Source of the DNA: Eupeodes corollae
Lineage: Eukaryota > Arthropoda > Insecta > Diptera > Syrphidae
DNA: 64,000 nucleotides
Direction: 5' to 3'
Assembly: GCF_945859685.1 (NCBI RefSeq)
Contig: NC_079148.1
Coordinates: 121,440,589-121,504,588 of the forward strand
Position 1 is the stretch's first letter. Every line of letters begins with the position of its first letter. The notes under the pieces are model-generated. The model searched no databases. It worked only from the letters and a program-made list of their open reading frames with translations, and was not told the origin of the DNA. A program made the position numbers and the translations under genes. Positions 1 through 10,699 of this stretch are shown one piece after another.

Positions 1-674
1 CTACCTAACTACACAACCAATAGGCGATCGCTTTACAATTAAACATTCATGGTCTGCCTCTTTCTTATCTTATTTATTTTCCATCCTGGTTCTTCTAATA
101 TGAAGTTACAATAAAGCTATCTAAAGGAACAAATCTTTGAAGAAACGAGTTGAATCGCATCGTAGCTTTATACATAATAGACACCATTTTTAATATACAA
201 AGATCGTACCCAAGTAAAAGCAGACTTATGAATGTAAATAAAAACAAATATCGGTAAAATATTCTAAACAGCTGACAAGCATGCAAATATTTGTTTCATC
301 CCCTTATTAGATACAATATTAAGCCATTTTGTTTGTTATATAAAGTGCATTGATATAAATAAAACAAAAACAAATTCATCAACCTTCATACGAAAGCTCT
401 TTATGTGAAAACATATACGAGGATAGACTCAAATAAAATGAAGGAAATTGTGTTGACTTTTTGGGTCGAAAATTAATTATCTCCCTTATTTTGCTGGCTG
501 CTTATGGGAATGGGAATAATATTTTTTTCTCGCTCCCGCTGAATTTCTCCACTTTCGATACTAACGCCACGCCGACGACTCGGCATCTGGTCGCCCTAAA
601 AGTTTCTGCTCATGAGAGTACTATGGTTTTCATATATAAAGATCGTGCGGTTTTTTTGACTAATCAAATGGCAT
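1..674. other. AT-rich non-coding stretch, nothing recognised
   Basis: I see no coding similarity, splice structure or repeat family here. A short open frame begins near 461, but it runs into the left end of the MITE at 678 and has no family resemblance. Confidence 0.5.
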
Positions 675-677
675 TTA

Positions 678-1026
678 TGGCTGAATCACATACACGCTTC
701 AGCTTCGGCTTCGTCTGACGTTTACGAGTTCAGCCATAGGAATTCAATGCATGCTATCACAATGTAGATTCGACCTCACGTTTTGTTTGACAATCGTAAG
801 GAAAAGAATGTAATGTAACGTAATGTGACTCCAAACGGAAGCTCTAGTTCAATTTTCTGAACATTTGCTTTGTCTGACAGCTCATCAGCAGTAAAAAAAT
901 GTCAACAAACAAAATATTTGCTCTTTGGAGGGATGGAATAATAGAAATGTCATTGAAAGCAACCTCGAAGCGGGCCTAACGTAACGGAGACGAAGCCGAA
1001 GCTGAAGCGTGTATGTCTTTCAGCCA
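678..1026. mobile_element. MITE-1, solitary copy with TTA flanks
   Basis: A 349-bp non-coding element with long imperfect terminal inverted repeats. It opens TGGCTGAATCACATACACG and closes with the reverse complement, ending CTTTCAGCCA. The inverted arms extend about 40 bp through a CTTCAGCTTCGGCTTCGTC core. The trinucleotide TTA flanks both ends (675-677 and 1027-1029) and is probably the target-site duplication. The same interior is found again, nested, at 52088-52762. A 3-bp TTA duplication fits the TWA target of PIF/Harbinger elements, but no transposase is present to confirm this. Confidence 0.8.
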
Positions 1027-1559
1027 TTATATCTTTGAAGCCAAACTTATTTTACAGGTATATTTTTAAATCTATAAATATAAGTACTTTTTTAAACAGA
1101 CTCTTAGCATACAGGAGCAAGTTCGTGCGACCCAGTCGTGCATTTTATTTTTTTTCATAATAAGACTTGTTCTATCTTAAAGGACTATTTTTTCTTTTTC
1201 AAATCAAAATAAAATAACATTTTGCTCCACAAATTCGACCCATTATAATAATTTCAATGTTAGGTTAAGAAAACCTATAAGACTTTTATTTTGTAGGAAT
1301 TTTGAGAAATAAAGTAATTTTTATACATTTCTTAAGTAGTTATTTGAAAATTGATGAATAAGGACTAATGCAATATAAAAAAGTTTATACACTTTCTAGA
1401 GGCTTAAACAATTCAAGTAAGACATCTGTGCCAGTTTTCTCGTGGGCCTTATTCTAAATTTGCACGAAGTAAGAAAAACCAAAAAAACGATGAATTCGTC
1501 GTTTACACAAATAATTAACGGCTAATTAAAATGAGGTATAGTATTGAAGATAGAAGCTT

Positions 1560-1940
1560 TACTGTCAATTCGATTTTCCCAAAATTTTACTGAATGTTTA
1601 AAAAAATATTTTTTTATAAGTTGAACTTAATTTGAAACCAAAATCTTCAAAACAATATCATTTTAGAAAGATACTTAGGTCCAAATCAATTTGTACTAAC
1701 TTTAAGTAATCTTTTTTTAAGTCAATTCGATTTTTCTCAAAATTTTACCAAAAACGTTTTTTGAGATAAAATCATTTTTTGTTTGTAAAACATTCGACGC
1801 ACGTGACAATTATTTTTGTTCAGTTTTGTTGATTTAAAAAAAAAACCGTTCATTGATTTTTTTTATACAATTTAAAATTTAATTTAATTCGCTAGTATTA
1901 TTGGTTCGTTAGATATTTTAGGTTATCCAAAATTTTCACT
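1560..1940 (-). repeat. Family A repeat, inverted partial arm
   Basis: Read on the minus strand, this stretch matches the 5' third of the family A repeat seen complete at 53646-55061: the run 'gaaaattttggttaacc', the 'cgaaccaa...act' segment and 'gtcac' before the first tandem unit. It lies head to head with the plus-strand family A copy beginning at 1945, so the two form an imperfect inverted repeat. It is too diverged to show clear termini. Confidence 0.6.
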
Positions 1941-1944
1941 TTTT

Positions 1945-2591
1945 AACTTAACATAGGAAGTTATTGTAATGGTCCGATTTGTCAAATTGAAAATTTTGAC
2001 TTTTCTCGACGTTTCAATGTAACTAGAGTTGAAATAAAAGATTTTTAGAAAGATGTCTGTGCGTCCGTGTGTAGAAATATCGAATTTAGATACATTTTGT
2101 TATGCAGATAATAATGCAGTAAGATGCTTTACGAGATCTCAAGATAATTGTGTGGGTGGTTTTTTTTTACCATAGCAGTTAACAAAAAAGTTGAAAATTT
2201 TGTGTAACCTAAAATATCTCACGAATCAAAAACGCTAGAGACTTGTATTAAATTTTATATAATATATTTGAAAATAATACTAAACAAGTATATTTTTTGG
2301 AAAAATCTAATAACAGTTTTTTATAAATCAAAGACACTGACACAAAAAAAATTGTCACCTCGAAAATTTTATGAATAAAAATAATTTCATCTCCAAAACA
2401 ATTTTGGTGCAAAGAAAAATAACGTTCTTAGCATATGTTCAAATTTTGAGAAAAATAGAATTAATAGTTTTTTTTATGAAAATTAAAAACCTATAAAAAA
2501 CATTACTGCAAGTTGCATTTTGACTAAAATAACTTTTTAAATTTTTTAAACATTGGCTTTAAACTTATTTTATTTTTTTTAAATATTGTTT
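1945..2591 (+). repeat. Family A repeat copy, left part (split by a LINE)
   Basis: It begins with the family A head, 'aggaagttattgtaatggtccgatttgtcaaattg', followed by the 'agaaagatgtctgtgcgtcc' segment, then runs into the diverged tandem units (motif 'aaatcgaattgacag', spacer, 'tattggcttcaaacttattttat'). The unit is cut at 'aaatattgttt' (about 2591). The same unit resumes at about 5149 with 'tttcaatattaag', so the LINE at 2592-5148 inserted into this copy. Confidence 0.75.
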
Positions 2592-5148
2592 ACTTACTTA
2601 CTTACTTAAGGTGGCGCTACAGCAAGGGGCGGACCTGGGCCTCAACCAACATGCGTCTCCAGCCAGCTAGCCGCTCTACATGACCTAGCCATGTAAGCCG
2701 TTGGACTTTAATTCCGCTAACTAGGTCAGTGTCGCTGTACAGCCCGTACAGTTCGTCGTTATATCTTCTCCTCCATTCTCCATCTATGCGTACGGGACCA
2801 AAAATCACCCGAAGAATTTTTCCTTTGAAGCATCCTAAGACCCTCTCATCTTTCTTTGACAGGGTCCAGGCCTCAGTGCCATAAATGAGAACCGGGATGA
2901 TGAGTGTCTTATAGATGGTGATTTTAGATGGTCGAGAGAGGACTTTACTTCTCAATTGCCTTCTAAGTCCAAAGAAGCATCGATTTGCAAGAGTTATTCT
3001 TCGTTTGATTTCAGCGCTGGTGTCGTTGTCTGTATTAATAGCGGTGCCTAGGTAGACACCTCACCTTAACTACCTCAAAGTTATAGCTGTCCATGGTGAC
3101 GTTTTGTCCAAGACGTCGTTGTTCAGTGTCCTTTTTTGATGATAGCATATACTTGGTCTTGCCCTCATTGAGCACTTAACCCATCTTCTTCGCTTCCGTA
3201 GTTCCGACGCAATGCTCAAAAACGCTCCACTGACATCATGCTTTGATCTTCCAATTATGTCAATATCATCTGCGTATCCGAGTAATTGGATGGACCTGTG
3301 AAAGATTGTGCCTCTAGTGTTGACGGTTGAGTTTTGCACAATTCTTTCCAGAACGATGTTGAAGAAGTCGCATGACAGTGCATCGCCTTGTCTAAAACCT
3401 TTTTTGACATCAAATGCATCGGTAAGATCTTTTCTGACCTTGATAGAGCAGCGTGCATTCTCCATCGTCATTCTGCACAAACGGATAACTTTGACAGGGA
3501 TGCCAAAACTAGACATTGCTCAGTAGAGCTCTTCCCTATAGATGCTGTCATACGTGGCCTTAAAATCGATAAAGAGATGGTGGGTATCGATTTGAAGCTA
3601 CTGGGTTTTTTTCCAAGATCTGCCGTAGTGTGAATATTTGGTCGATAGTGGGCTTTCCTGGTCTGAAGCCACACTGATAAGGACCAATCAGGTTGTTGAC
3701 GAATGGCTTCAGACGCTCACATAATACGGCAGAGAGGATCTTATACGCAATGTTAAGGAGACTGATGCCTCTGTAGTTGGCGCAGTTTAGAGGGTCTCCT
3801 TTCTTATGTATCGGGGACACTATGCTGAAATTCCACTCATCGGGGATGCTTTCTTCCGACCATATTTTGCAGATGAGTTGGTGCATGCTCCGTACCAAGT
3901 CATCGCCTGCTGCTTTGAATAGTTCGGCAGAGATGCCGTCAACTCCAGCAGCTTTGTTTGACTTAAGTTTAGATATAGCTGTCGTCACTTCGTCAAGGTC
4001 GGGTAGGCGGAATTGTTGATCTTCGTCGTCAAGGTTGAGTGGTTCTATCTCCCTTACAGCGGAATTCGGTTCATCATCGCCGTTATATAATTTGGAGAAG
4101 TGATCTTTCCATATTCTCAGCATCGATTGCGGTTCTACTACGATGTTCCCCTGATCGTCTTTACAGGCTTCGGTTCGTGGCTGGTAACCTTGGGAGATTT
4201 TTTTACCTTTTGGTAAAATTTACGAACCTCATTCCTGTTGTGACATTCCTCTATCTCCTCGATCGCGATCTGCTCATGCTCTCTTTTTTTCCATCTAAGA
4301 AGTCGGTGTTCCTCTCTCCTCTTCTGCTCGTAGAGCTCGCGAGCAGCTCTGGTCCTTTTGTGCAGCGCCGTTTTGTATGCCTCTTGTTTCGCTGCGTGCG
4401 CTTGCCGGCATTCGTCGTCAAACCAGGGGTTTCGCTGTGGTGGCGGTGTGAAACCTAGCACTTCAGAGGCGGCATCTCTGATGGCTGCAAGGCAATGGTG
4501 CTACTGGTTTTCAATGCTTAATGCAGGCAGCATATTACTCCTGAAGAGGTTATTAGAGACTCGATCGGAAAAGGACATGGCAGTCTCTTGCGATTGTAGC
4601 CGTCTAACGTCGAATCTTCTCACAGTACTTCCTTGTTTTGGCTTGGATCGGGATATCCGTATTCGTACCTTGGCTACAACGAGGTAGTGGTCCGAGTCAA
4701 TGTTGGCCTCTCGGAATGTTCGGATATCCTGGATACTGGAGAAGTGTTGTGCGTCGATCGCAATGTGGTCAATCTGGTTGACGGTTGATTGATCAGGAGA
4801 TTTCCATGTCCCCTTGTGGATATTAAGATGCGTGAACTGCGTACTAGCTACCAGAACGTCTCGCCCCGCAGCGAATTCGACCAGCCTGAATCCGTTGTCG
4901 GAGGTAGTGTCGTGCAGGCTGTATCTCTCGATTATGCCACCAAAGATGTTTTCTCTTCTTAGCTTGGCATTAAAATCTCCTAAGACAATTTTAATGTCAT
5001 AGCCAGGGCACTGCTGCTCATATGTCTTGTCCAAGAGCTCGAAGAATATGTCTTTGGCGCTTCATTTTTCTCCTCTGTTGGGGCATGCGCACATATTAGG
5101 CTTATGTTGGCGAATTTAGCCTTGAAGCGGATTGTCGTGATGCGCTTT
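2592..5148 (-). mobile_element. 5'-truncated RTE-like non-LTR retrotransposon
   Basis: A LINE in antisense, about 2.55 kb, carrying the C-terminal half of an endonuclease, a complete but frameshifted reverse transcriptase and a C-terminal region. The 3' end (low coordinates) terminates in GGTGGCGCTACAG followed by a (TAAG)n tail at about 2592-2609. It interrupts a family A repeat. The sequence type is common in arthropod genomes (often mis-annotated as craniofacial development protein 2-like); I place it near RTE without certainty. It is dead: several frameshifts and a missing 5' end. Confidence 0.85.
2617..5034 (-). pseudogene. Endonuclease/reverse transcriptase pseudogene of the RTE-like LINE
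   Basis: Read on the minus strand from high to low coordinates. 5034-4501: endonuclease remnant with GDFNAKL and the 'SDHYLV' motif near the end. 4461-4138: basic linker rich in Arg/Lys/Glu. 4123-3560: RT fingers with 'SNKAAGVDGISAELFK' and 'NYRGISLL'. A frameshift near 3560-3520 follows. 3516-3070: RT palm with 'GFRQGDALSCDFFN' and catalytic YADD at 3276-3265. A further frame change follows, then 2955-2617: C-terminal 'YGTEAWTL' and 'RRRYNDELYGLY' blocks typical of this LINE type. Several open pieces remain long, so the decay is moderate. Function was copying of its own RNA by target-primed reverse transcription; the copy cannot be functional now. Confidence 0.85.
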
Positions 5149-6013
5149 CAATATTAAGCACCATTTTGAAAAAAATCGAATTGACAGATTTTTTACAAAA
5201 AATTAAAAACCTAAACAAAAAAAAAGTTGGTAAAAATTGATTTTCGACTTCAATATATTTTCAAAGCTTTGAGGTTTTGGCTTCGATTCCAATTTTATCT
5301 TATAAGAAATATTGTTTTAAAAATCAAATTGACAGTTTTTCTTACAAAAAATTAAAAACCTAAACAAAAATTATAAAAGTTGGTAAAAATTGATTTTCGA
5401 CTTAAATATCATTTCAAAACTTTGACATATTGGCTTCAAACTTATTTTTTCTTATAGAAAATAGTGTTTTCAACATTGGATAAAATTATGGGAAAAATCG
5501 AATTCACAGTTTCTTAACAAAAAGTTAAAATCTTAAACTTGCTAAAAATGTACTTTCGGCTCAAAAATTAAAAAATATTGACTTTAAACTTATTTAGTCT
5601 CACAAAAAATATTGTTTTCGACATTCAGTATTTTTAATAGCAAAATAAAATCTACAAAAAACAGTAGAAACATTTGGTAAAAATGATGTACGGTTCTCTA
5701 TAGCACAAATGTTCTCGATGAACAAATTAGTTTCATTTATCGAAATTTTTTTTGTTTAAATGAGAAATAAAAACTTTTAAAAATGCTACTTAAATTGGTA
5801 AAAATTGGTGAAAGTCTAAAAAATCTCGTTAAAAACAATAGATTTTGAAATCAAGCTATTTCATCATACGCAAAATATTGTTTTTAATTTTTAATTTTTT
5901 AGAATTATTCAATTGACAACTTTTTGAGGAAAACACGAAAAGCTATAAACCTTTTAGGCAAGACAAATCGACAGACAGGATTTGAAGTTATCAGCTTGGA
6001 TCGCATCCCAGCC
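5149..6013 (+). repeat. Family A repeat copy, right part
   Basis: Continuation of the family A copy after the LINE. It contains four or so diverged tandem units, each with 'aaatcgaattgacagtttt', 'ttggtaaaaattgattttcgact' and 'cttcaaacttatttt', spaced roughly 175-185 bp apart. It ends in the family terminal motif 'gacagacagga...aagttatcag...tcgcatcccagcc' at about 5970-6013, which also closes the copy at 53646-55061. Confidence 0.75.
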
Positions 6014-6016
6014 CTT

Positions 6017-6106
6017 AAGGTTCTAGGGACCATGAACCTTTGAGAAATGTAAAAATTTACAATTTGATAAATCGATAAGATACAATGAGTTCCTATTGAA
6101 GTTAAA
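6017..6106 (-). repeat. Family A head fragment, inverted
   Basis: The reverse complement matches the family A start: 'aacttcaataggaa', then 'gatttatcaaattg' and 'acatttctc'. It abuts the 3' terminus of the plus-strand copy ending at 6013 in the opposite orientation. Confidence 0.55.
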
Positions 6107-6824
6107 AGTGTGGTTAAGTGTTAACAACAAATTATATTACACAAACACAGCTAACATTTCAATTAGTAAATATTATTGTGCTGGGTTGACGCTTGACTTT
6201 CTTTGGAAATCGCATACTTAATCACGTTTATGGTTTCTGACCCAATTGGTTCTAAATAGGGAGCTAATGTTCAAACATTTATAAAGCGATTGCTTCAAAT
6301 CTTATGCTTTTCTCTTAAAACTTTAAATACTATAAAAATGGTTGAAGATTTCCATTTTTGTTAGCTTCATTAGAATAATTTTAATATCACGTATTCAATT
6401 TAAAATAACTCAGGAAAGAAGTTTTTTAAAACTTATATTTCAAGTACACAGTTTGATACATAATTGATATTATATGAAGTAACAATAGACATTTTCAGGT
6501 TATTTTGAGAGTTCGAAATTATAAATTTCATAATTTTTGTAAACTTAATTAACATAATGTTTACCTTTTATTCACTTTCAATTCTATTTTTTCTTTTTTC
6601 TAGATCAAAATTCAAACAAGCACACCTCTACTAATGCTGTTAAATTCCAATCGTGCAAATTTCACAAACAAGATTAAAAATATTGCATAAGAGAGCTTCT
6701 CAAATATTATAGTAATTCAATGCTAAATTTATAATCTCAAAAATAAACAAAAAGTTGATTATCCATATTCTGGTATAAGCGAATGTGTATATATTTTCAT
6801 TGCAATTAACATCATCTCCGTTCG

Positions 6825-6830
6825 TATAAA
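6825..6830 (+). promoter_or_regulatory. Candidate TATA box for the acidic-protein gene
   Basis: TATAAA lies 117 bp upstream of the chosen start codon. About 30 bp further on, around 6855, is a plausible transcription start region. There is no clear Inr (TCAKTY), so the element rests on position and match only. Confidence 0.45.
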
Positions 6831-6941
6831 GAAGAAGAAATACCTTCGCTATAAGAGTTCGATCGCAAAGTGCATTGTGGTTTTATATTGGATAAGTCAA
6901 TCAGGTTAACGAAAACAAAAACCTACAAATTCAACCTCGTG

Positions 6942-7574
6942 ATGTCAACAACTCGTGTCCACCATAAACCTGCATCGGTAAATCCATTCGCTTCGTATGC
7001 TTATCAAGAGAATGAAGAAAACGAGGATGAACTTGAGGATGAGGAGGACGACAACGACGACGATGGGGGAGATGAAATGGAATGGTCTGATGAAGAAGAT
7101 ATCCATGATGGTTACATCGACGACAGTTACATAGACGACGACTTGGAAGAAGATTTTGAAGACGACTACGACAGCGAAAACTACGACCACAAATTCGATG
7201 ATGACTACGAGTACGACTCTGACACCGAAGAAGTCGACCATGATGACGAGTACCTTGACGACGACGACGAGGAGGAAAGTCATTTTAAAAACAACAACTA
7301 TGCCTCAGCCGGACCAGGTTACTTCTACCCAGAGCAACCATATATTGGACCTCCAATTGTGCCCAAGCCAGAGCCTGAAGCCTCATCGTCCAAACTGAGA
7401 TACTATGTTCTCTCGCCAATCTGTGATATAGCCACAATTTACATAAAGTTTGCTATTCTTGCGATCCTCGTCTATGCTTGTGCTTTGTGGTATACCGTTT
7501 ACTTTGGAGACTTGAGTTCTATAACAACAATATCTGACATGGATGACAATGACGCTGATACCTGCCCTGCATGA
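6942..7574 (+). CDS. Highly acidic single-pass membrane protein, unknown function
   Basis: A single-exon frame of 210 residues, starting at the ATG at 6942. The frame stays open a little further upstream, but without an ATG. Residues about 23-113 are almost entirely Asp/Glu with interspersed Tyr and Asn, a composition expected for a disordered polyanion. A Pro-rich linker follows (PYIGPPIVPKPEPE). One hydrophobic helix at roughly 162-186 (core FAILAILVYACALWY) precedes a short acidic tail ending DTCPA. There is no N-terminal signal peptide, so tail-anchored or type II-like topology is possible. I recognise no family. It has a TATA box at 6825, an AATAAA 5 bp after the stop, and codon use richer in GAC/GAG than the AT-rich surroundings, all favouring a real gene. 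The antisense frame over the same region is a composition shadow. It could be a lineage-specific orphan or a fast-evolving gene. Confidence 0.7.
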   Translation: MSTTRVHHKPASVNPFASYAYQENEENEDELEDEEDDNDDDGGDEMEWSDEEDIHDGYIDDSYIDDDLEEDFEDDYDSENYDHKFDDDYEYDSDTEEVDHDDEYLDDDDEEESHFKNNNYASAGPGYFYPEQPYIGPPIVPKPEPEASSSKLRYYVLSPICDIATIYIKFAILAILVYACALWYTVYFGDLSSITTISDMDDNDADTCPA

Positions 7575-7578
7575 TTGC

Positions 7579-7584
7579 AATAAA
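7579..7584 (+). terminator. Polyadenylation signal AATAAA
   Basis: AATAAA lies five bases after the TGA of the acidic-protein gene. Further AATAAA copies occur at about 7642 and 7650, so the exact cleavage site is open. Confidence 0.5.
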
Positions 7585-7599
7585 GTACATGCCTATCAA

Positions 7600-8690
7600 T
7601 TTATTTTTAATTAAAGAAAACAATATAGTATATCCTTTTCAAATAAACTAAATAAAGTAGATACAAGCTAGAGATACATTTTGCTATGGAATTTATTTAT
7701 ATATTTATTTTTTTTTTCGAACAATAACACCAATTTATTTAAAATAGATTATCCAGTTTCTGGATCTTAACCAATTTAAATAAGTTTCTCAGTCGACGAC
7801 GACGCGACGTGGGGATGTTTTTTTCTAGCAGAATTGCAGAAGTTAACTTACAACACTTTTTAAGTCAAATTCGAAAAAAGACTTGAAGAGATTGCTTTCA
7901 GCAACGATTTCATTTGTTTAAAATTCTTATTTCTTTCTGAAAATAAATAAAAGAACAGGAAAGTTAAACTTCAAGGACTACTACGCTCACAGTCGTCCAA
8001 GATATTTATAACTTTTTGTCAAATTTTACAGTTGTTATTGAATCTACAAAATAAGAGTGGAAATCCAGATTCACAAGTTTTTTCTAGCAGCAAATGAGAG
8101 TTTCCAACCACCTTAAAATATATTTAAGGTCAAGACGTTCGATTCTGAAGTTACCAAAATTGGCATTTCTAATCTTTTCCATTTATAATATAGGCAGTTA
8201 AATAAGGGTTTCGTCTTGGACAGACAGATTGTTAGCATCATCGAGTCTTGTATCTGCTTTATAAGTTATAGACAGCCACAATTTTCTAGCATACACTTTG
8301 CTTAAACTTTAGTTGCAAACATTTTTCAAAATCTCAACCTTTTCAAAGGTAAAGCGTTGACCTTTTAATGGTATTACAACAATGTTTGATATAAAATTAA
8401 GTAAGATTAATGCCAATATCTGTATTTCCAAGATATATGGGTTAATAAAATCATTTTTAACCAATTTTAAGCATTTTTTTTTAAAATAAATTTGATTTTC
8501 TAAAAAAACAACTGTTCCTTATATAATACAATTATTTCGAAGGGACACAATGTCAATTTTTTTCGCATAATATTCGAGCGCTAGAATAAAGGATCCCACG
8601 ACACCCGTCAATAATTTAGGGACCACCTGTCTCTTGAAATGAGAACAATCAACAGCACAGTACATAACATCCAACATAATTTGAATGCTG
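7600..8690. other. Intergenic AT-rich stretch
   Basis: No gene, splice structure or recognised repeat. 'ttttttctagcag' occurs twice (near 7821 and 8078), but I can build nothing from it. Confidence 0.4.
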
Positions 8691-8699
8691 TAAAAAATT

Positions 8700-10640
8700 T
8701 TTTCATTTAAGGTGCTGACAAAATAGTCGATCGGAAAGAAGGAACCAACAACAACCGGCTTTTGAAGAATCTTGGGCAGGAATCAACGAACGCAAACAGA
8801 TAAGTGGAAGACAGATATGAGCTAGAGCCATTGTATCACATGAAAAAGAGAGGTTCACCGCAGTGTGTACCGTGGCATACGTAACTTCATCAACGCATTG
8901 GCGAAATAAACAGAAGATGCTGCAAACAGGTGCGACAACAGGACCGTTTACAGAATAACCAAAGAGCTGGACAAGTGCACACAGCTCAAAACAACACCTA
9001 GTGAAAGAATAAGACGGTACTTTGCTTAGTTGGGTGGATAAACAAGTCAGAAGGTAGGAAGAACACTTTTGATCAACAATGTCCAGCCAATACCTTCTAA
9101 AGCGCTACACCAACCAATCCCCAAATTCGCACAGTATCCAGGGGTTGTTTAGCGAGAAAACAACCAGGTAGGGTGAGCACAGATCACCTTGCCCATCATT
9201 ACCATCTAGATGCAAAGCCTGGCATACTTGTTCTGCTAAAGAGGAGGTCAAAGAATCTATTCCTGAGCTAGCGAGGGATATTTTGTGTGCCAGCAATGAC
9301 CTCAACAAACTCGTTGCAAAAATGGCTCAGTAAAAATGTGATTGTTGTCACAATTAAAGCACCTAAGAACAAAAAACGGTAGGACTTGATGAAATTCTCA
9401 AGGAGCTTTTACGAGCAACGCCAACTTCATCAAGCGAATGCTTCATCATAAAAGATGATGAGTGACAGAAGGGAAGGATCGTCAAGCTACCAAAAAAAGG
9501 AGATCTTACAAATTGTGAATTGAATTCCTCTCCAGAATTCGCGTTTACCTGTCATTGCCAAAATAGTAGCAAAAGTCATACTGGAACGCATCAGAGAATA
9601 CATTAAGGCCACACTCGATGCCGAACAAGTAGGATTCCACGCTGGATCCTCCTGTATTGATCATATCAACACATTTGGTTAGCTTTGCGGAGGAGACGTA
9701 TCTCAGAAACAACATATGATGGATCCAAGTGTCACGTTCTGCACGATGATAGGTTGTCAGGTGATTTTGAAATCCGTAGCGGAGTCAGACAGGGCTGTAT
9801 TCTGTCGCCAATATTGTTTTTGTTAATAATAAGCGATGTAAGTACTTCACGTAGCTTTTTGCAGGTAGCGGACTGATCTTATGGACTTTGACTTTGATCT
9901 ATTTGAAGCATTTGGATTACGCGGACGATGTTTGCTTACTCTTTCATAGGATCACGGAACTCCATCAAATGACAACAAGTGTGGAGAGAGAAGTAGAAAT
10001 GGTGGGGCTAAAAATTTATTTCGGCAAAACAAAAATGAACCCAACCGGCGACCATCCTCTCAAATAAATATTTCATCGCAACCGGTGGAATAAGTGGAGA
10101 GCTTTCAATTCCTTGGAAGTATAGTCTCCATCGAAGCTGAAACCGAAAAAGACGTCATCTGCCTTATCGGCGAAGCAAAGGCGGCGTTAAGTATGATATC
10201 GAAAATTTGGAGGAATAACTATATCAGCTTAAGAACAAAGCTATGACTGTTTCGTACAAATGTCGAATCTGTGCTTCTTAATGGGTACAGCAGCGGGAAG
10301 GTTATTTCAGCCATCACAATTAAGCTGCAAAACTTCGTGAACAGATGTCTTCCAAAATCCTAAGGATTTTCTTTACGAACCGAATATCCAATAATGTCCT
10401 TCATTAGGTCAGGTACCTATATTCTCTATTATTCGAAAACGTAAGTGGCAATGAAGTGAACGTACACTTCGAAAAGGTAACGACTGCATTGTAGGTCAAG
10501 CAATGAAGAAGTAAGAAAAGCTGGACAACCGAGAAGGACATGGCGCGGGACAGTTGAACATGAATCAGCGTCATTAAGCCAGAGTTGAGGGGATCTGAAA
10601 CACATTTCCGGAAACCACACATGATGCCGCGCAGTAGTAG
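8700..10640 (+). pseudogene. Decayed non-LTR retrotransposon of a second lineage
   Basis: Reading across frames recovers a reverse transcriptase: a linker block near 8760 (ESWAGINERKQ), 'GRIVKLPKKGDLTNCE' near 9480, 'AGSSCIDHINT' near 9650, 'YDGSKCHVLHDDRLSGDF' and 'GVRQGCILSPILF' at 9727-9825, and catalytic YADD within HLDYADDVCLL at 9909-9938. Downstream are 'SLRTKLRLFRTNVES' and 'NRCLPKILRIFFTNRIS' fragments typical of the C-terminal part. The longest clean frame is only 63 residues (9685-9876), so the copy is old. It differs in sequence and orientation from the RTE-like element at 2592-5148. The clade is not certain. Confidence 0.75.
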
Positions 10641-10699
10641 TAGAGGATCTATACCCCTTAAGCGGTTCCCAACGGACTTAAAAAATCTGAAGACCTAAC

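Noticed and set aside
461..718. 85-codon frame with a hydrophobic start
   Set aside because: No ATG at its claimed start, it overlaps the MITE left end, and it has no family resemblance or splice context.
6870..6941. N-terminal extension of the acidic protein
   Set aside because: It would need a GTG start; the first in-frame ATG at 6942 is the sensible eukaryotic start.
6945..7283. Antisense hydrophobic frame over the acidic gene
   Set aside because: GAC/GAT/GAA repeats read as Val/Ile/Phe on the other strand; a composition artefact.
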